Source of the DNA: Paenibacillus sp. V4I3
Lineage (GTDB): Bacteria; Bacillota; Bacilli; Paenibacillales; NBRC-103111
Reading direction: 5' to 3'
Length of the DNA: 64,000 nucleotides
NCBI RefSeq assembly: GCF_030817215.1
Contig: NZ_JAUSZA010000001.1
Span: 5,492,501 to 5,556,500, forward strand
Positions 10,201 to 17,958 of this stretch are shown piece after piece. Under the pieces are notes generated by a model. The model saw nothing but the letters and a program-made list of their open reading frames with translations. It was not told the origin of the DNA and searched no databases. The position numbers and the translations under genes were made by a program. Numbering within the stretch: position 1 is the stretch's first letter; every line of letters starts with the position of its first letter.

Positions 10201-13200
10201 AGAAGCCCTTCTAACCAGCGAATCGACTCTTCACGTCTCTCTTCTAACTCTTGCTGCATCTGCAAACTCTTTTTGACATCTGTTGGAATAAGGATCGTGA
10301 AATGGCTAGTTACAATTTCGAGCCAATCGTGTTTTGCTAAGACATCTAAGCAAACTTCATCCACCAACAATGGATTGCTAGCCTCAATTAACTTGTTAAC
10401 CACTTCTTGCCGACCTGTAAGACCTTCAAATTGAGTACCATTTAAAGCTTCTTCTGAAAGATCACCTATACTGATAAGTGACAATAATACTTCGTGTATC
10501 TTTACTTGTAATTTTTGAAGCTCATCTGGCACTTGCTTGTCTTCATGCAGTAAATCCGTTGCAAACTGATTTGTTACAATATAGGCATTATGTTCTAATG
10601 CAGCTTCCCATTCGCGTGCATCCTGAATTACGACATCATCTGTTTTCTCAACAATTTCAGGAAGTACTATCTCTTGTACTTGTATACGCTCAAGCTTTCG
10701 TCTCAACTTCTGACGAGCGTAGTTAACAGATGGTTGATGACTTCTCATCTTTCCAAGATCAGAATGAATACAATTAATCAAATTTGGTGAAATAAGGATC
10801 CGCGAAAACCTTTCTATTAATATTGGAAATAAGTCAAGCATATGTGCTGTCAAACATGCAGAGTACTCTAGAGTAATACAGTCTCCCTGATAATTTTTTA
10901 ATGTTTCGTGTCCTCGCCCACCGAATAGTAGGGGGAATGTGTATTTAATTGGTTGATCAAGATCTTTATTCGTTTGCCAAAGATTATAAAACCAAGCACC
11001 ATAAGCTGAGTTCTCAGATACGAGCAAAAGTTGAATTGGGATTTTTCCGGCAGCATATAATTCATGATTTGCCCTATACCTCTCATGGTGTGCATCGCTC
11101 ATTTTAAGAAGATCTGGCACACTCACTAGCTTAAGTTGTGTACTCTCTGGAAAAAGCACTTGAAATTTACTCAGCAGTTCACCGGCTTCGTTGTCATGAG
11201 ATGTTGCAAAACCAATGGAGATAGCATGAAGGTAAGTTTCTTCATTTTTATATTTCTCCATTGCCTCGATTGCATAACGATATGCTTCATCAGGGAAAGT
11301 GGGCACCAGCATTTTTGTAAGATAAAAATAAACCTCTTTAGAATCAATTCCATCATATATTCCCTCTTTTAAAATCGTTATAACCTTTACAATGTCACCC
11401 AAACTCTGGTATAAAAACGAACGGGTCATTAACAACTCTTCATCAGGTGCATGTGTCCAAAGGTTATCTGCTTCTTCTATAGCAGCCTCGAGCTGTCCTA
11501 GATTTTGCAACGCCTGTATTTTCATACTTTTCGAATGGTAACTCAACTCATAGTCTGGGAAGATTTGCAGATAATTTTCTAGCGTTTCTAAGCAACCCGT
11601 AAAATCTTGAATCCTAGATTGTGCTTCGGCCAGTAACTCAACTGCTCTTACATCGGGGTATGTTTCTATCCACTTTTTCGTAGTATCAATGAGTTCTCCC
11701 CACTCATTATTCTGATAGAGAAGTCTGGCCAAATTGTAATAATCTATTCTTTTACCACGAAGTTCTACTACCTTTTTAGCCGTATGAATCGTCTCAATTT
11801 TATTGTTATGTAGCATACATAACCGCATAATTGTCTTATCACTATCACTTATACCATCATTGTTAAATAAAAATGATTCAAGAGTTTCTTGTTCTCCGAC
11901 TGAAGACAGGTATTGCGCCATCAGATACGACCATTCACTTGACATATCGTTTTGAATAAATTCAATCTTGTAATCCTCAATAAGTTCCAAAGCGCTTTCA
12001 AATTTTTTCGTATTTAAGTAATACAATATCAATGATTTAATTAAAAGAACATTCGCTTCATTTCTCTGAATAGCATTGATTATCGGCTGTACATGTTCTG
12101 TTTCATTTAAAACTAGATCATTATAAATAGAATAGGAAAATGCAAATAGATTACCGGGGTCTTCCTTTAGAATGCTAAGAGCTTCTTTATCAGCCCAGGC
12201 TTTATGTTTTGGAAGTAGCGCGTAGGTCAAGAAAATAGCCAATCTGCATGAATGTTCGAGCTCAGTTGCTCCTAGCAAGTTCGCTCGATTTTTTGCTATC
12301 TTAAAAAAATCAATTGCGCTTTCCAGGTGTTTCAGTTGTTCAGCAGTCGGAATAATATCATCTACCCAAAGAGGAGGAAAAATTTGGAAACGATTAGACT
12401 GAAGGTCACTTGGAATCCCCTGCCAATATTTAATATAACCAGCTATCAAATAGTGGACTGGCATGTACTCGTCCTGGTTCATAGCTTTTTCTATTTCCCG
12501 AGTAGCTCTCTCGTACGATCCTGCCTGTAAGAAACAACGGGCTAAAGCCTGATGAATTAAAGGAGTCAGTTTCACTTTTGATTCCAATAATAGTTTCTCA
12601 ACCTCAGCTCCTTTATCGTTTTTCAAAAAAATGTTAAATGCTGAAATTAGAACAGCTTCCCCATCCAATGGTTGTAATACTTTAATAGCTTGCTCGTAAT
12701 CATCCTCCAAGCTTAATTTATTTGCTTGAAATATCCTATCGTCAATTAATGGGTCAAGAAACTTCGCTTTCCGATGATATTCTTCGATCTCCTTAGAATA
12801 AGTTGAATCCTCCATTCCCCATAGAGCCGCTTTTAAATAAAATTGTGCTGCGACATTGACTGGCATTCTTTCGGTTTTTATTAAAATCTTTCTCAATTCT
12901 TCCATGGCGCCTTTCCGGTCACCTATCCTTCGTTGACGGACAAACCTTTCTAACTGTTCCTCATAGACTTTTCCTATGTCCTCTTGGATATCAAGAGCAG
13001 AACTCTGATATGAGAGTGAAAGTGTATTGACTTGATTGTCAAAAACTGCTGGTTTAGTTGGGTATTCTATTTCGCGATGAAACCATTCTGCAGCATGGTT
13101 TATAGGTTCATGAAGTAATGGGGATTCAACTATTTCGAGTAGTTGATTTATTTTTTCTATTGACTCGGATATTAGTGTGCGGTAAGCAACTTCTATATGT

Positions 13201-13763
13201 TTAACCTCTATGAAAATTCCAACCAATGACAAATGACCTTGATCAGATTCTATGAACAATCCGGAACCGGAAAAAGCATGTAGATAATTCTTATCACCTT
13301 TTTCCATTGTCAACAATGGGTCAATTCTAAATTCTATCCTACCAGTAGTATTTGTTATTATTCCAAATAGTTTTTCCTTCGGGTTATCTAAGTACTTGCT
13401 CAACTCATCAGGATATCCACACATTGTAACTTTATGATTATATTTTGCTACAGCAATCTCGGGCGACTTAAACAAAGGTAGTTGCTCTATCTCGATTACT
13501 GCTAAATCCACATTCTCGTCGGGATGTAAATAATATTTCATAACGGTGAGTTCTTCAATTTTGCCATATGATTCATTTCTTGTTATCTTAATATCATCTT
13601 TAATAATGTTTTGAGGGTTACTCTTGGTTCCTATTAAACAATGCTTTGCAGTAATCACATATGTAATGCCGTCTGAGATGGCGCCAACGATTACACCTGA
13701 GCCATTTAACGCTTTACATGTAACTTTAACGCAAATACTATCATATATTTTATCTAAACCCAT
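7266..13763 (-). CDS. Giant trypsin-like protease / TPR / PIN-like protein
   Basis: This is a 2165-residue soluble protein. Residues 1-210 form a chymotrypsin-fold serine protease: His41 (VITAKHC), Asp86 (NVDLAVI) and Ser167 (FSGSGLF) make a plausible triad. From about 260 to 930 there are helical TPR-like repeats (ALARCFLQAGSYERA and similar). Near 955-1085, LEYSACLTAHMLDLF and HNAYIVTNQ resemble the first and last strands of a PIN nuclease fold, but the expected acidic residues are only partly kept. The remaining 1000 residues are helical repeats. There is no signal peptide and no Walker A motif. The ATG has GGAGG 8 nt upstream, inside the end of the MBL gene, 3 nt from its stop, so both are translated as a unit. 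Protease plus helical repeats plus nuclease-like domain suggests a sensor-effector protein of a conflict system. Target unknown. Confidence 0.75.
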   Translation of the reverse strand: MGLDKIYDSICVKVTCKALNGSGVIVGAISDGITYVITAKHCLIGTKSNPQNIIKDDIKITRNESYGKIEELTVMKYYLHPDENVDLAVIEIEQLPLFKSPEIAVAKYNHKVTMCGYPDELSKYLDNPKEKLFGIITNTTGRIEFRIDPLLTMEKGDKNYLHAFSGSGLFIESDQGHLSLVGIFIEVKHIEVAYRTLISESIEKINQLLEIVESPLLHEPINHAAEWFHREIEYPTKPAVFDNQVNTLSLSYQSSALDIQEDIGKVYEEQLERFVRQRRIGDRKGAMEELRKILIKTERMPVNVAAQFYLKAALWGMEDSTYSKEIEEYHRKAKFLDPLIDDRIFQANKLSLEDDYEQAIKVLQPLDGEAVLISAFNIFLKNDKGAEVEKLLLESKVKLTPLIHQALARCFLQAGSYERATREIEKAMNQDEYMPVHYLIAGYIKYWQGIPSDLQSNRFQIFPPLWVDDIIPTAEQLKHLESAIDFFKIAKNRANLLGATELEHSCRLAIFLTYALLPKHKAWADKEALSILKEDPGNLFAFSYSIYNDLVLNETEHVQPIINAIQRNEANVLLIKSLILYYLNTKKFESALELIEDYKIEFIQNDMSSEWSYLMAQYLSSVGEQETLESFLFNNDGISDSDKTIMRLCMLHNNKIETIHTAKKVVELRGKRIDYYNLARLLYQNNEWGELIDTTKKWIETYPDVRAVELLAEAQSRIQDFTGCLETLENYLQIFPDYELSYHSKSMKIQALQNLGQLEAAIEEADNLWTHAPDEELLMTRSFLYQSLGDIVKVITILKEGIYDGIDSKEVYFYLTKMLVPTFPDEAYRYAIEAMEKYKNEETYLHAISIGFATSHDNEAGELLSKFQVLFPESTQLKLVSVPDLLKMSDAHHERYRANHELYAAGKIPIQLLLVSENSAYGAWFYNLWQTNKDLDQPIKYTFPLLFGGRGHETLKNYQGDCITLEYSACLTAHMLDLFPILIERFSRILISPNLINCIHSDLGKMRSHQPSVNYARQKLRRKLERIQVQEIVLPEIVEKTDDVVIQDAREWEAALEHNAYIVTNQFATDLLHEDKQVPDELQKLQVKIHEVLLSLISIGDLSEEALNGTQFEGLTGRQEVVNKLIEASNPLLVDEVCLDVLAKHDWLEIVTSHFTILIPTDVKKSLQMQQELEERREESIRWLEGLLRILRDLADEEVIEFLPKAPIENDEATPIMLQIVDLLNQTYDAAAAVWIDDRHLNSYVFTGQQSQIVSIIDIIEHLYEKKFLTTPMYIGKLNKLYQSQVQFHVPPAAYVVQLLRQSRVDTHGNILETKQLKSLRYALSAALSKKSLLGKESLHNKPSSEIRLYLAQLNKMINNALREIWQNDQSDELWSISASNWLFTHAHTLPYDVTGLPENENEEFLVQQAAFFQSMLVYHALTFSGNNAALYQQRYLNWLFPVLRQGWESIPNSYKLFLDRIVSIFQDVPVDETQNLNNDQLEIYEYVYLMRLQSLLFNFPEDVFGDVLDKLDTHWIEKIGIKYKKTIRIQSLELEIEHDVWKQWIQHAIDRGNENTYREIYQGYEFEILWHSQQGIINQSLEVRWKKESDRNFTRVNILVPFAQLEHGDESQRLHWLDLAKKYLRITNDELSRYQSSSTFNSELEERLMQSPIYFFERVKFNLEASRNKLPTEEDLFPSQVDIFLTWLHPPKDHTDEEQWLNICISLLAKYDLKEVLSLISSIPISGECGFVGLMKKLIRQGEFEEEQVRLWCIENALKTFNPIQKQQILRYLLQCSNGSNDLEQINLLHVIFTDLLEYEESDQKRAHQEKYNLYLSLLKYADSIMVTSENYTFYSEITRIIWSYLYAGQMLQVFEESNLPVTIPAFSNAMEEYAEKKLNQPILRDVFTKPIECAHPQAVSIWRLVVGGAVEILTTNILPKDLENMLLPSLQKLLLHCINFKLTIPGAHEVFFTFYNCKDSLISGFNQNNVMRLLHLVKKWDAEQDLSEFEFEPVSFANMALQNILSDNELTKESLGYLSLLSQQPLHTGMLQVVAEILNKFRITPDQRGDSLYQRAAILSNLIKALPPVEKNNFTEVYRDDLISLLHLHEEEWQVSIEILATLATSDDVNEACHKFLDLLETVLTKVKKLNTNIYTKQVIDTLLQQMPLIFRGRLKNLQRELS

Positions 13764-13766
13764 TTT

Positions 13767-14786
13767 TTAAACCTCCACATTATTTAAAATATATTTGCAT
13801 TCGAATTCATATTGCAGATATTCTTCCTTAGAGAACATCTCCCCATAGATATTGTAATTGAATAGTAGTTCAACATTCTTTTTACTTCTAATTATTCGTC
13901 CTAGACACTCTTTGCTAGGCATACCTCTCTTACTTCCATCTGTACTTACAATATAACGTGAGCAATCTATTAGATTTAATAATTTGATACTTGTATTTTT
14001 CTTACTCGCATGATGTGATAATTTTATTACGTCTACCTTTAATTGATTTTTTTCACTATAACCCAACCTTTTCAAAGCATAAATAACATCCGATGGGAAA
14101 GCATCACCTAACATCATTATTTTCTTACCATTATAATCAAGGATAAAAGAAATGCTGCTTCGATTTAGTACAGAATTGTCCTCTTCAAAATTAAAAAGCG
14201 ATATCTTATCAAGACTAATTTCATAATCATGCATCGCTCCTGCCATTTGGCGCTCTTCATCAAATTCCACTTTAAGCCCTTCTAATCCATCTGAATTTGG
14301 AGTCAGTACAGTGATAAATGCACCATTTATAGATAAGTTCATATATTGTTTGCTTCGCTGAACTAATGAATCACTTAATAGGCCTAATCTATCTAACGAT
14401 CTCTCTAGAGTGTTGGCTTTGTTAACCCCCATCTCACGTGATTCATTGTCATATAAGTTAACCTCATTTGGGACCAGATCTTCAATATATCTAGAAAGTA
14501 ACTTGTTTGAATTAAACCAGACTTTTTTAATCAATGATTTATCTATGTCATTATCACTGAAAAGTTTGACTATTCCTTGTAGATGATCATCATGAATATG
14601 AGTGACAACTAAAAGATCGATTGATTGCCCAGATTCAATAATAGATCTGATTTCGTTCTTTAGTTCACTGTTGTATGTTCTAGTAATTCCACCATCAACT
14701 AAAACATTTGATATTTGATCACCTTCACCAAATCGGATTAAAAAACAGTCCCCATAATTAGCCTTTAATGATTTAATTGTAAACAA
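13767..14786 (-). CDS. ComEC/Rec2-like metallo-beta-lactamase-fold hydrolase
   Basis: A 339-residue cytoplasmic MBL-fold protein. The order of motifs is GDCFLIRF at the N-terminus, VDGG, the metal site THIHDDHLQG (HxHxDH), GDAFPSD, KLSHHAS and STDGS, as in stand-alone relatives of the ComEC C-terminal domain, which are nucleases or phosphodiesterases. The start is TTG at 14786 with AGGGGG 7 nt upstream. It precedes the giant protease gene by 3 nt. Pairs of a ComEC-like MBL protein and a trypsin-like protein recur in bacterial conflict loci; from memory AVAST type I contains such an MBL component. No STAND ATPase is present here, so this is not that system as known. A nuclease or signal-hydrolase role is inference. 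Confidence 0.85.
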   Translation of the reverse strand: MFTIKSLKANYGDCFLIRFGEGDQISNVLVDGGITRTYNSELKNEIRSIIESGQSIDLLVVTHIHDDHLQGIVKLFSDNDIDKSLIKKVWFNSNKLLSRYIEDLVPNEVNLYDNESREMGVNKANTLERSLDRLGLLSDSLVQRSKQYMNLSINGAFITVLTPNSDGLEGLKVEFDEERQMAGAMHDYEISLDKISLFNFEEDNSVLNRSSISFILDYNGKKIMMLGDAFPSDVIYALKRLGYSEKNQLKVDVIKLSHHASKKNTSIKLLNLIDCSRYIVSTDGSKRGMPSKECLGRIIRSKKNVELLFNYNIYGEMFSKEEYLQYEFECKYILNNVEV

Positions 14787-14822
14787 AGAAAATCCCCCTC
14801 TTAAATATTTTGTGTATGCTAT

Positions 14823-14838
14823 TAGGATTCTAATCCTA
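14823..14838 (-). promoter_or_regulatory. Inverted repeat in the promoter region of the MBL-protease operon
   Basis: TAGGATT and AATCCTA form 7-bp perfect arms around CT, 37 bases upstream of the TTG start. The site is the right size and place for a dimeric repressor. No regulator gene is adjacent, so its ligand is unknown. Confidence 0.4.
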
Positions 14839-14981
14839 TCTATAAGTTATTAAATGAAGGTATGCTCAAGCGATACTGAGTACCTCTAATATAATGTGGC
14901 GCAACCCAGTTATCATTCTAACACTACTATATCTTCAAGCAACATTCGCTGTCATTACGAATAATGAGTATCTCAACAATT

Positions 14982-15012
14982 TAGCCCGATGGACACATTA
15001 TTCCATCGGGCT
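14982..15012 (-). terminator. Hairpin terminator of the intact YolD/UvrX module
   Basis: TAGCCCGATGG and CCATCGGGCTA are perfect 11-bp arms around a 9-nt loop, 20 nt after the YolD stop. It is related in sequence to the hairpin after the left module. Confidence 0.75.
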
Positions 15013-15031
15013 ACTTCATGATCTATAATTA

Positions 15032-15526
15032 TTACACATCTGGTTTTGCCGTGTTATACATGTTTGTTACAAGGCCATCAGCATAACGCCCAATTCTCAC
15101 ACTTATTTCAGCACGCATGTAATCTCTAGTGATTGTAAAACTGTCTTCATACCCCCCGTAGTTATATCTGTAGCGGATCATCCGATCATCTTTTTCCTCT
15201 TCAAAAATACGGATATTTCTTTCCATCAAGCCTCTTTTTACTTTGGATAAATCGGTATGAATGTTTTTAGCAAGCACCTGGGCAACTTTAGAATAGAGCA
15301 CTCTTAACGTTTCAGAAGAGCCCTCTACCTCTCGAGCCTTTTTTATAATAATTGAATGTATGATAGGTAATAAAGCATAATCTCTCATCATATTGATTTC
15401 TTCTGTTGTTGGGCGACTATGTTGACCCGCTTTATCGCTAAGTCTGTTCTGAAATGCCTCCTTATGTTGTGGAAGCATCATTCGACTAGATTCCCACAGC
15501 CCGTTCTTTTCCAGCTTTTTGCTCAT
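15032..15526 (-). CDS. YolD-like protein, intact module
   Basis: This 164-residue paralogue of the protein at 5295 has the same MSKKLEKNGLWESSRMMLP start and the same C-terminal DYMRAEISVR segment. It overlaps the polymerase stop by 4 nt (ATGA). YolD proteins are predicted functional partners of UvrX-type polymerases. The whole unit sits behind two LexA boxes, so induction by DNA damage is expected. Confidence 0.9.
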   Translation of the reverse strand: MSKKLEKNGLWESSRMMLPQHKEAFQNRLSDKAGQHSRPTTEEINMMRDYALLPIIHSIIIKKAREVEGSSETLRVLYSKVAQVLAKNIHTDLSKVKRGLMERNIRIFEEEKDDRMIRYRYNYGGYEDSFTITRDYMRAEISVRIGRYADGLVTNMYNTAKPDV

Positions 15527-16791
15527 TTATAATGTCCTCCGATTTTCATCGACCTATCCGCTGCTTGCCCTGCAGTAGTAAGCGATGATGCCCTTACAAT
15601 AGCAGCACTGCCGTAACGATCCTTAATTTTGTCAGTGACCTTATCTAAGGCTCTTGACTTCACCTGATCCTCAAAGAGCGTCAATTGATATCCTTCATCA
15701 TCTACAAGGTTACTAAGCGTCACTCCTACGCGGCGTACCGGCATTTTATCCCAGTAACGATAAAATAGTATCTTGACGGCTTCGTAAACTGCATTCGTAT
15801 TATTAGTTGGATCAGACATCTTCATTTGCCGTGAGAAGCCCGTAGGTGTTTCGTAAGGACTGCACATGCAGCTAACTGAAACAACCCAACCCATATACCC
15901 CTTACGACGACAATCTCGGCAAACCTCCTCTGTGAGTTCGAGGAGAATCGTGTCTACCTCAGTATTTTCAATGTAATCTTTCGGCAAAGTCATCATGTGG
16001 CCGACAGATTTAGGAGCTGTATTAAAAGTGCCAGGTGTGACGGGAGAGTCATCTAAGCCATTCGCGGTTCTCCACATGACTTCAGCATGAATATCTGATT
16101 GCTTCCCAAAGCGAGCACGAAATTTATCTTTAAGACGCGGTAGCGGTGTTCTGGCAATATCGCCGATTGTGGTCATTCCAAGACGAGCAAAATGTGCTGT
16201 CATACGCGAACCAACACCGAACATCTTATTTACTGGTTGTGGCCATAGCAATGATTCGACTTCAGTTTTTGATAAGGTAAAGATGCCACTTTCATTTTTC
16301 TTTGCCCAAATATCAGTTGCAATTTTAGCAAGCATTTTATTAGAACTTATACCTACTCTTACCCATACTCCTGTTTGACTGAGAACCTTTTGCTGAATTG
16401 ATTTAGCAATCGTTATAGGATCTCCGAAGATGGGCAAACTCGCAGTAACATCCAAAAACTGCTCGTCAATACTAAAAACTTCAACAAGATCTGTAAACTC
16501 CTCATAAATCTTCGTTATCATCAGTGAGACATCAATATAATGCTGCATGCGCGGACGCATAACAACGAGATCTGGGCATTTATTTAAAGCCTCTCCTAGA
16601 CGCTCTGCTGTAGTTACTCCATAGCTTTTTGCAATCGGGCAAGCGGCCAGAATTATTCCTGATCTACGTTCAACAGACCCGGCCACAGCAACGGGTTTAT
16701 TTTTACATCCCGGGTAATCTGCTTTTTCGACACTGGCATAAAAACTCTGACAATCGGCGAGAAATATAACCTTTTCACCTTTTCTATTCAT
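15523..16791 (-). CDS. UvrX-like Y-family DNA polymerase (translesion synthesis)
   Basis: A 422-residue Y-family polymerase of the UvrX/YqjW group. Asp13 (FLADCQSFYASVE) and Asp109-Glu110 (FSIDEQFLDV) supply the metal-binding carboxylates, with Phe17-Tyr18 as steric gate. The helix-hairpin-helix thumb (FGVGSRMTAHF, LGMTTIGDIA) and the C-terminal little finger follow. It should bypass lesions during SOS-induced synthesis, working with its YolD partner. It overlaps the upstream small gene by 4 nt and the downstream YolD gene by 4 nt, giving a tightly coupled three-gene operon. A 5'-truncated relative lies at 5795-6940. Confidence 0.92.
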   Translation of the reverse strand: MNRKGEKVIFLADCQSFYASVEKADYPGCKNKPVAVAGSVERRSGIILAACPIAKSYGVTTAERLGEALNKCPDLVVMRPRMQHYIDVSLMITKIYEEFTDLVEVFSIDEQFLDVTASLPIFGDPITIAKSIQQKVLSQTGVWVRVGISSNKMLAKIATDIWAKKNESGIFTLSKTEVESLLWPQPVNKMFGVGSRMTAHFARLGMTTIGDIARTPLPRLKDKFRARFGKQSDIHAEVMWRTANGLDDSPVTPGTFNTAPKSVGHMMTLPKDYIENTEVDTILLELTEEVCRDCRRKGYMGWVVSVSCMCSPYETPTGFSRQMKMSDPTNNTNAVYEAVKILFYRYWDKMPVRRVGVTLSNLVDDEGYQLTLFEDQVKSRALDKVTDKIKDRYGSAAIVRASSLTTAGQAADRSMKIGGHYK

Positions 16792-17159
16792 CCTAACCGC
16801 CTCCGCATTTTCATCAGCATGGTCATTAGCTCTGCTTTAACCAAACTCCTCAACATTGTGAAATGGTGGATATAACCGCGAACTTTATATTCAACATTAA
16901 TGCCCAGTGAATTCATTTCTGTGTTCAAAACTTTAATATCCTGTGTTCTCATTTTTCTTTTAATGCTTTGTAACTCGGGGTAAATCGAATGTTCAACTTC
17001 TTTAAGATAAAAAAGGACATGATTGTACACAATTTTATCCCTATAAATTTTCAGTTCATCCATATCTCTTGCTAACATATCCAGCAAAATGGGCAGCAAT
17101 GTGTACTCCTTGATGATTTGAACATCCTCTTCAGTTTCGATTCTTGGATTAATACTCAT
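16788..17159 (-). CDS. Small YolD-related protein, first gene of the SOS operon
   Basis: This 123-residue protein is not a named family to me. It aligns with the C-terminal two thirds of the YolD copies: EYTLLPILLDM matches DYALLPIIHSI, SIKRKMRTQDI matches KVKRGLMERNI, and VEYKVRGYIHHF is followed by an R..V.AEL segment as in YolD. It therefore looks like a shortened YolD paralogue. The ATG at 17159 has GGTGG 7 nt upstream; a GTG at 17165 is less likely. It starts the operon directly behind two LexA boxes and overlaps the polymerase start by 4 nt. Confidence 0.75.
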   Translation of the reverse strand: MSINPRIETEEDVQIIKEYTLLPILLDMLARDMDELKIYRDKIVYNHVLFYLKEVEHSIYPELQSIKRKMRTQDIKVLNTEMNSLGINVEYKVRGYIHHFTMLRSLVKAELMTMLMKMRRRLG

Positions 17160-17177
17160 AATCACACCACCATAATG

Positions 17178-17222
17178 CGAACATTTATTCGTATTTTATA
17201 TTATATACCGAACATGTATTCG
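17178..17222 (-). promoter_or_regulatory. Two tandem LexA (SOS) boxes
   Basis: CGAACATTTATTCG at 17178-17191 and CGAACATGTATTCG at 17209-17222 each differ by one arm base from the Bacillus LexA consensus CGAAC-N4-GTTCG. Their centres are 31 bp apart, three helical turns, so cooperative LexA binding over the UvrX operon promoter is likely. Confidence 0.85.
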
Positions 17223-17308
17223 TTATGCAAGTGAATTTTTGGGATTTATAATTTAAAGATTGCTTTGGTTTTTCATCCTTTAAAATTAGAACGGTTATTT
17301 ATACAAAA

Positions 17309-17341
17309 GAAAGCTGCCATCACACTTAGACGGCAGCTTTC
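17309..17341. terminator. Strong hairpin, possible terminator
   Basis: GAAAGCTGCC and GGCAGCTTTC are perfect 10-bp arms around 13 nt. The stem resembles the inner stem of the dispersed repeat family described elsewhere in this window, but the flanking boxes are missing. Confidence 0.5.
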
Positions 17342-17958
17342 GATCATGGTTATCTCACTACGATTTGATTCTATTTATGCGTCCACTTAATTAGGTAAAC
17401 CCCTTTGTTAGCAAGGGATGGTTTCAAAAACTACAACACCACAAGGCTGCCGCGGGATGATCGGCAACCTCATTGTGTCTATATCCATTAAATAAAAATG
17501 CCGCAATTACGACTGCTAATGCAAGTATGATGTTCCTATCGTCCGACAAAAGAGAGTGCAATCATCCCTCCGGTTGTTAGACTTCTCGATATATAATTAA
17601 TCCCACACGAACAGGGCTTTCGTTTAATCCGAAAATCAAAGATCTTCGATAAAGCATATAATTCAATTTGTGTTTCGACCTTATTTCATGTCTTTGGGAC
17701 AATTAAACAGAGCTCCGCATTAGTAGTAATAGTACAAGACCTATTCAAAGCATAGGAATGAATGAGATTAATGATGATAGCCGCTAGCATTCTTCGAGTT
17801 CAAATTACCCATGCTACAAAGGAACATCGTACAACAGCGATCGAAAAAATGCTGATATTGATGCAAATCATAAACGGATTTACAAAGATACCTGCTTTGC
17901 AATCACACAGACAATTTATACGCATCATAGCTACTTTTCCGTTAGCTACACATGGATC
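17342..17958. other. Gene-free stretch beside the recombinase
   Basis: About 620 bases with no convincing gene. A 66-codon plus-strand frame at 17762 has no clear binding site and no recognisable product. This may hold decayed mobile DNA. Confidence 0.4.

Noticed and set aside
7266..14786. Known AVAST-type system
   Set aside because: The MBL and protease parts fit in outline, but no Walker A or STAND NTPase motif was found in the 2165 residues.
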